The notes beneath the pieces are model-generated. The model saw nothing but the letters and a program-made list of their open reading frames with translations. It searched no databases and was not told the DNA's origin. Position numbers and translations under genes: made by a program. Positions 36,789 through 38,123 of a stretch of DNA of 38,123 nt are shown here, one piece after another; position 1 is the stretch's first letter, and every line of letters begins with the position of its first letter. The stretch is taken from NCBI GenBank assembly GCA_903876625.1, contig CAIRAO010000373.1, positions 1 through 38,123 of the forward strand, read 5' to 3'. The DNA is from an uncultured Gallionellaceae bacterium. Lineage in GTDB: Bacteria > Pseudomonadota > Gammaproteobacteria > Burkholderiales > Gallionellaceae.

Positions 36789-37154
36789 ATGAACAGCCCA
36801 TATAAAGGTAAAACCGGCCTAAAGCGCGCCTGGAATGCGTTGTTGTATTCCATGGCAGGATTACGTGCCGCATCTGAACTCGAAGACGCATTCCGCATGG
36901 AGCTTCTGCTTTCTGTCATTTTAATTCCCTCTGCATTCTTCACCTCAGCAGGCGGAACCGGCAAGGCATTGATGGTTGCCAGCGTATTTCTGGTTTTGAT
37001 CGTGGAATTGCTTAACTCGGCGATCGAAGCAGCAGTAGATCACACCTCGCTGGATGAAAACCCTTTTGCCAAACGTGCAAAGGATATCGGCAGTGCGGCA
37101 GTATTGATCAGTCTAATCAATGTGTGTGCGGTTTGGGTGTTAGTGTTACTTTAA
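36789..37154 (+). CDS. dgkA: Diacylglycerol kinase DgkA
   Basis: Small integral membrane kinase that phosphorylates diacylglycerol for phospholipid recycling. The 121-residue protein has three membrane helices and the signature ELLNSAIEAAVDHTSLDENP plus KRAKDIGSAAVL. Start and length match the E. coli type. It is convergent with greB (8-bp gap) and divergent from ispD. Confidence 0.95.
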   Translation: MNSPYKGKTGLKRAWNALLYSMAGLRAASELEDAFRMELLLSVILIPSAFFTSAGGTGKALMVASVFLVLIVELLNSAIEAAVDHTSLDENPFAKRAKDIGSAAVLISLINVCAVWVLVLL

Positions 37155-37162
37155 AAGTAATA

Positions 37163-37729
37163 TCACAGCTCGATACTCTTATAACGTACGTTGACCACAA
37201 CCAGTTCCTCTATACCCTCCGGCAATTTCAACCTGACTTCATCATCAGGGCGAGCTTTGAGTAGTGTTCGCGCAAGAGGCGAAACCCAACTGATCAGCCC
37301 TCTACTCACATCTGCCTCATCTACGCCAACAATACTGTACGTGCGCTCCACTCCATCTCCATGAAACACTGTCACCGTCGCGCCGAAAAAAACCTGTTCA
37401 CAGCCTTGACGTTTAACAGGATCAACGACTTCTGAATTTTCCAAACGTTTTGCCAGAAAACGCAATCTCCGATCGATCTCCCTCAGGCGTTTTTTTCCGT
37501 AAATATAATCTCCGTTTTCGGAGCGATCACCATTAGAAGCGGCCCATGAAATTGTTTGAACAAGCACCGGGCGTTCCACTTCCCAAAGTTGTTTATATTC
37601 GTCCTTCATGCGACGAAAACCCGCAGGAGTAATATAGTTTTTCGTACCTGCAGGAATTGCCGGCAACGCCACCATCTCATCATCATCATCGCCAGCATCT
37701 TCATTCTCGCGGGTAAATGCTTTGCTCAT
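37163..37729 (-). CDS. greB: Transcription elongation factor GreB
   Basis: Stimulates cleavage of backtracked RNA by RNA polymerase. From the ATG at 37729 it has 188 residues: an acidic N-terminal extension (SKAFTRENEDAGDDDDE), the coiled-coil domain (YITPAGFRRMKDEYKQLW) with the acidic tip in NGDRSENGDYIYGKKRLREID, and an FKBP-like C-terminal domain. The tip and longer length favour GreB over GreA. An earlier ATG at 37738 is only one base after AAAGG, so the second ATG has the better spacing. Confidence 0.94.
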   Translation of the reverse strand: MSKAFTRENEDAGDDDDEMVALPAIPAGTKNYITPAGFRRMKDEYKQLWEVERPVLVQTISWAASNGDRSENGDYIYGKKRLREIDRRLRFLAKRLENSEVVDPVKRQGCEQVFFGATVTVFHGDGVERTYSIVGVDEADVSRGLISWVSPLARTLLKARPDDEVRLKLPEGIEELVVVNVRYKSIEL

Positions 37730-37839
37730 AAACGGCATACCTTTTACTTTATACTGTTACTTATTGACCTCGACGTCAAGAAAGCGCAGTCTGTACAGAA
37801 TTCCAAGGCTAAAACAATAGCAGAAAAGGAGAAAATTGA

Positions 37840-38123
37840 ATGATAGCAAAAATCGGCTTTGTTGCCCTTGTGCTAATTTCTTGCGGAACATTGTACCTGC
37901 TGGACTATTACCTCAAACTAGACCAGGAAGAAAACACCAAGCAACTGCATAACTTCGTGCAGCAAACACGTGAAACAGAAAAGTCCAAGGTATCAGCACG
38001 GGAAAGATTCGAACTTGATCTTACTACAGACGTTGCTCATTGCCACGAAGATGCGCTCAATACTTATAATTCGTACATTAGGCTGATCAAGAAAGTCGAC
38101 AGCCCGGACCCAATAACGGTTGG
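37840..38123 (+). CDS. Unknown protein with N-terminal membrane or lipoprotein signal, partial
   Basis: The gene runs off the window end; about 94 residues are visible, starting MIAKIGFVALVLISCGTLYL. The ATG is preceded by AAGGAG at 8 nt. The hydrophobic N-terminus could be a signal anchor, or a lipoprotein signal with lipobox LISC and Cys15; the following hydrophobic LYLLDYY favours a membrane anchor. The rest is charged and probably helical (LKLDQEENTKQLHNFVQQTR, then a Glu/Lys/Arg-rich stretch). No family recognised. Confidence 0.8.
   Translation, partial: MIAKIGFVALVLISCGTLYLLDYYLKLDQEENTKQLHNFVQQTRETEKSKVSARERFELDLTTDVAHCHEDALNTYNSYIRLIKKVDSPDPITV

Overview
The window looks like chromosomal core DNA of a betaproteobacterium. 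The evidence is the order rpoE-rseA-rseB-rseC-mucD, then lepA-lepB-DUF4845-rnc-era-recO-pdxJ-acpS-nagZ, a zipA-ligA pair, an SRP RNA directly upstream of dnaX-ybaB-recR, and a tsaB-rimI-udg operon. Moderate base composition and gene content suggest the Nitrosomonadales/Gallionellaceae, but that placement is inference. No tRNA, CRISPR array, intact insertion sequence or prophage was seen.

Layout. (1) 1-13483, minus strand: envelope-stress operon (rpoE to mucD) closed by a clear intrinsic terminator at 9378-9403; then a translation, secretion and RNA-processing operon from lepA to nagZ with many one-base or few-base overlaps; then zipA and the 5' part of ligA, cut by the window edge. (2) 13680-15266, plus: nadB. 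(3) 15470-22113, minus: a signalling and transport block with a SulP transporter carrying STAS and cyclic-nucleotide-binding domains, a long structured intergenic region, a YgfX-family protein, a membrane-anchored Ser/Thr kinase, a TssQ-like lipoprotein, and a class III nucleotide cyclase with a periplasmic PEGA domain. (4) 22196-25870, minus: rluB, recR, ybaB, dnaX and the 4.5S SRP RNA. (5) 25877-26259: three stacked palindromic elements, including a 192-bp IS5-type MITE candidate whose target duplication contains the fumarase stop codon. (6) 26256-32437: class I fumarase (minus), then semiSWEET, HD-GYP and rbgA (plus), truncated globin and a methyltransferase (minus), and queD (plus). (7) 32434-37729: a response-regulator diguanylate cyclase, type-4 uracil-DNA glycosylase, rimI, tsaB, ispF, a dRS3-like repeat pair, ispD (all minus), dgkA (plus) and greB (minus). 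(8) 37840-end: a partial unknown membrane or lipoprotein gene (plus).

Most genes are housekeeping: cell division, isoprenoids (ispD/ispF), NAD (nadB), PLP (pdxJ), queuosine (queD), tRNA t6A (tsaB), replication and repair. The accessory interest lies in second-messenger and phosphorylation signalling (cyclase, kinase, lipoprotein and a nucleotide-sensing transporter within about 7 kb, plus a c-di-GMP synthase and an HD-GYP hydrolase) and in the small palindromic repeats between genes. The cyclase-lipoprotein-kinase cluster, with a CNB-domain transporter beside it, is the best candidate for an incompletely described system.
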